Assembly: GCA_016187105.1 (NCBI GenBank)
Contig: JACPKK010000033.1
Location: 1 to 13,544, forward strand
Direction: 5' to 3'
Source of the DNA: Candidatus Curtissbacteria bacterium
Lineage (GTDB): Bacteria > Patescibacteriota > Microgenomatia > Curtissbacterales > GWA2-41-24
Length of the DNA: 13,544 nucleotides
The notes beneath the pieces are model-generated. The model made no database searches. It was not told the origin of the DNA and saw nothing but the letters and a program-made list of their open reading frames with translations. The position numbers and the translations under genes are program-made. The first letter of the stretch is position 1. Every line of letters begins with the position of its first letter. Shown here piece by piece: positions 11,630-13,544 of the stretch.

Positions 11630-12051
11630 AAAAAAGCAAAGTTTTGCCCAAAAATATTTACATTGACATAGACGGCGTCATTTTGACAAGGGGTGTGGCG
11701 CCCGCCCTTCATCTTGATAAATTTCTCGGGTATATTTTAGAAAACTATTCCGTTTTCTGGCTGACTTCCAAGTGCAACGGCAACAGCAAGAGCATTGTTA
11801 AATACTTATCCCAGTTTCTTTTGCCCCAAACTGTCACCCTAGTTGAAAAGATTAAGCCAACCAGTTTCCAGCTGGACAAAACCGAGGCCATAGATTTTAA
11901 CAGAAGGTTTTTTCTGCTGGATGACGAGCTTTTCGCTTCGGAGAAAAATACGCTAAAAAAACACAACAATTACGATTCCTGGATCGAGATAAATCTTATG
12001 AAAAATCCCAACCAGCTGCTTTATTTGATAAACCACAAGCTTTTTATATAA
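11626..12051 (+). CDS. Small HAD-like protein
   Basis: The 141-residue product looks like a minimal HAD-superfamily phosphohydrolase. Motif I is IYIDIDGVIL (11-20, D14 and D16), motif II is FWLTSK (44-49), a candidate motif III lysine is K77 or K85, and motif IV is FLLDDELF (96-103, D99 and D100). There is no room for a large cap domain. Such small HAD-like proteins are common but poorly characterised, and the substrate is unknown. It is translationally coupled to the helicase by an ATGA overlap. Its TAA stop lies one base from the stop of the convergent polymerase gene. Confidence 0.75.
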   Translation: MKKSKVLPKNIYIDIDGVILTRGVAPALHLDKFLGYILENYSVFWLTSKCNGNSKSIVKYLSQFLLPQTVTLVEKIKPTSFQLDKTEAIDFNRRFFLLDDELFASEKNTLKKHNNYDSWIEINLMKNPNQLLYLINHKLFI

Positions 12052-12052
12052 C

Positions 12053-13330
12053 TCATACAAAGCCTAACCGGTATTTGCGGTCGCCAAAAAAGCCGTTGAC
12101 TTCCGGCATAATTAAATTCGTCCCCAAAAGTTGTCCCGGGTAAAGGGTGTAATCTCCCCATTTACTATTAATCTTATCTATTGCTTTAATCAGGTTTACC
12201 CGCTTTCGGTCGGAGGCAAAAAGGGGAGAGGGGAGATAGTCTTTTTTGGTTAGCATCCCTAGTGTCACTCCGCAAAATCTTACAGAATGGATCCGCCAGT
12301 TTTTGGCAATCGCTACACAAATATCAAAAATATTTTTCCCGTCATCAATATAATTTTTCAAAGTCATATGCCCGTACCAGGATTCTTTTTGGCCCCACGA
12401 ACCAGTTCGTGAGGCTACTGTGCCGTCTACCTCTCCACGAAGACACAAACCTACATATCGGCCGGCAAGGTTCATCTGCCGGGCTTTGGCTGCCGCTTCT
12501 TCGGCAAGGTTGCGAATCAGCCTTTCTATTTCGGCTTTCTTGTATAAATTGCGGTGGGTGGTATAAGTCCGCCCCACGCTTTTGGCATCCGCTATCTTAT
12601 CAATCGGCGTAAGGGGCGAATCGTCAATTCCTCGCGCCAGATTATAAAGATGCACCGACCAAAACGGCCCAAATTCTTCTTGTAAAAACCGCATGGTTTT
12701 GTCTCTAAGCGCGGGAAAGCTGTCGATTCCAAGTTTTGTCAGATGCCGGTACAGTCCATACCCCAGTCCGCAAACATCCATGAGATTCGACCTGTCTAAA
12801 ACCTCCAGTTTATTGTCATCTGTTATCCAAAAAAGCCCATCGGGTTTAATTTGTTCGGCGGCCAGTTTTGCAAGCATCCGGTTATGGGAAATACCGATGG
12901 AACAAGTCATATAATCGCCAACCTCTTTCCGCAAACGGTCCTTAATCTCGCAAGCGATATTAAAAGCATTACCCCAAAATTTCTCCGTTTCCGTTACGTC
13001 GATAAAACACTCGTCCAAAGAAAAAACTTCACAATCCGGAGAATAGCTTTGGCAGATATCGATAAACTTATAGCTCATTGCCTCATACTTCGGAAAATCC
13101 GCCGGGACCAAAATAATCTGCGGGCAAAGCTTAAAGGCATCGTAAGTCCTGCTGCCCGTTCCCACCCCAAATTTTTTAGCCTCTACCGAAGCTGCAATAA
13201 TACAAGTCCTACCCTTTGCTTTAATAACCCCAACCGGTTTACCGCGAAGCTCTGGTTGGGTCTGCTGCTCGGCCGTTGCAAAAAAGCTGTTCAAATCCGC
13301 GTGAATTATTATCCGTCGATTATTGTCCAT
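12053..13330 (-). CDS. dinB: Y-family DNA polymerase (DNA polymerase IV-like)
   Basis: Translesion DNA polymerase of the Y family, 425 residues. The N-terminal HADLNSFFATAEQ (10-22) carries the first catalytic acid D12 and aromatic steric-gate residues F16 and F17. RGKPVGVI (29-36) follows. The catalytic SLDECFIDVT (104-113) has D106 and E107. CSIGISHNRMLAKLAAEQIKPDG (143-165) is typical, and a helix-hairpin-helix-like segment lies near 185-202. The little-finger domain follows. The C terminus extends past it (KWGDYTLYPGQLL, then MPEVNGFFGDRKYRLGFV) and shows no obvious beta-clamp motif. The start ATG at 13330 fits the family start and directly follows a heptad repeat. Predicted to act in damage tolerance; it is a single-gene unit convergent with the HAD-like gene. 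Confidence 0.94.
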   Translation of the reverse strand: MDNNRRIIIHADLNSFFATAEQQTQPELRGKPVGVIKAKGRTCIIAASVEAKKFGVGTGSRTYDAFKLCPQIILVPADFPKYEAMSYKFIDICQSYSPDCEVFSLDECFIDVTETEKFWGNAFNIACEIKDRLRKEVGDYMTCSIGISHNRMLAKLAAEQIKPDGLFWITDDNKLEVLDRSNLMDVCGLGYGLYRHLTKLGIDSFPALRDKTMRFLQEEFGPFWSVHLYNLARGIDDSPLTPIDKIADAKSVGRTYTTHRNLYKKAEIERLIRNLAEEAAAKARQMNLAGRYVGLCLRGEVDGTVASRTGSWGQKESWYGHMTLKNYIDDGKNIFDICVAIAKNWRIHSVRFCGVTLGMLTKKDYLPSPLFASDRKRVNLIKAIDKINSKWGDYTLYPGQLLGTNLIMPEVNGFFGDRKYRLGFV

Positions 13331-13332
13331 CT

Positions 13333-13367
13333 AATCTCTAATCTCTTAACTCTAAACTCTAACCTCT
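13333..13367 (-). repeat. Heptad tandem repeat in the dinB leader, 5 copies
   Basis: On the minus strand the units are AGAGGTT, AGAGTTT, AGAGTTA, AGAGATT, AGAGATT (35 nt), ending 2 nt before the dinB ATG. The 7-bp period and gene-start location match the array at 6470-6525, although the unit sequence differs. The AGAG in each unit could serve as a weak ribosome-binding site. Confidence 0.85.
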
Positions 13368-13368
13368 A

Positions 13369-13398
13369 TTTATATCCCAAATGAAACCCGAAAATCAA
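13369..13398 (-). promoter_or_regulatory. Predicted dinB promoter
   Basis: On the minus strand TTGATT (13398-13393), 18 nt, TATAAA (13374-13369). The predicted +1 near 13362 means that nearly all of the 5' leader is heptad repeat. No clear SOS (LexA) box is seen. Confidence 0.45.
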
Positions 13399-13427
13399 TT
13401 CCCTGATTTTGCCAATTTTTTACGGGG

Positions 13428-13458
13428 TTTACAAACCATGCACCATATCTGGTAAAAT
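13428..13458 (+). promoter_or_regulatory. Predicted promoter of the last gene
   Basis: TTTACA (13428-13433) is followed after 19 nt by TAAAAT (13453-13458), which carries an upstream TGG, forming an extended -10. The predicted start is about 15 nt before the ATG, just upstream of the Shine-Dalgarno site. Confidence 0.5.
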
Positions 13459-13479
13459 TGACAAAAGGAGGAAAATATT

Positions 13480-13544
13480 ATGGATCCAAACGATCAAGGC
13501 GGACAAAACCCGGCAGGCGATACGCCTCAAGACGACAGTCAGGG
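13480..13544 (+). CDS. Start of an unidentified hydrophilic protein (3' end outside window)
   Basis: ATG at 13480 is preceded by a strong Shine-Dalgarno site (AGGAGG, 13466-13471) and a plausible promoter. The 21 visible residues (MDPNDQGGQNPAGDTPQDDS...) are acidic and rich in Gln, Gly, Pro and Asp, with no signal peptide yet. Such tails often precede a membrane or folded domain, but nothing can be assigned from this fragment. Confidence 0.7.
   Translation, partial: MDPNDQGGQNPAGDTPQDDSQ

Noticed and set aside
13369..13420. LexA/SOS box upstream of dinB
   Set aside because: I looked for a CTGT-N8-ACAG or GAAC-N4-GTTC type operator and saw none in this stretch.

Overview
The window looks like a chromosomal segment of a Candidate Phyla Radiation (Patescibacteria) bacterium. 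The evidence is indirect: very compact gene packing, short forms of core proteins (an L19 of 95 residues), many GTG starts, a DUF433/DUF5615 toxin-antitoxin pair and the general style of the proteins. TGA is used as an ordinary stop codon throughout (for example in dnaE, rplS, rnhB and dinB), so lineages that read TGA as glycine are unlikely. The phylum-level call is an inference and was not checked by phylogeny.

Layout. (1) 1-3218, plus strand: the 3' part of dnaE, then rplS (L19), rnhB (RNase HII) and yraN, tightly packed, with a cluster of palindromic repeats between dnaE and rplS. (2) 3215-7863, minus strand: read in transcription order, a beta-CASP metallo-beta-lactamase RNase, a ribulose-phosphate 3-epimerase family protein, a LOG-family phosphoribohydrolase-like protein, a PfkB sugar kinase and a D-2-hydroxyacid dehydrogenase. 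The last four are nearly contiguous and read as one operon that could handle ribose phosphates. (3) 7909-8908, minus strand: a small putative zinc-binding protein whose N-terminal region seems to be cut by an in-frame TAG, and a DUF433/DUF5615 toxin-antitoxin pair. (4) 8985-10216: tRNA-Lys (TTT, minus) flanked by hairpins with GAA triloops, a small multi-pass membrane protein with a strong Shine-Dalgarno site, a degenerate tRNA-like element and tRNA-Glu (TTC, plus). (5) 10226-12051, plus strand: a DEAD-box helicase (motif II is DETD) behind a roughly 180-nt AT-rich leader, translationally coupled to a small HAD-like protein. (6) 12053-13330, minus strand: a DNA polymerase IV-like Y-family polymerase. 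(7) 13480-end, plus strand: the start of an unidentified hydrophilic protein.

Three patterns run across the window. First, several genes (rplS, rnhB, the beta-CASP RNase, the epimerase and perhaps the DUF433 antitoxin) have a -10 box only 6-8 nt before the start codon and no Shine-Dalgarno site, which predicts leaderless mRNAs. Second, short repeats sit on gene starts: a heptad repeat supplies a predicted promoter for the epimerase gene, another forms the dinB leader, and a dispersed palindromic repeat supplies a -35 box to rplS and N-terminal codons to the sugar kinase. Third, both tRNA loci carry unusual structured flanks.
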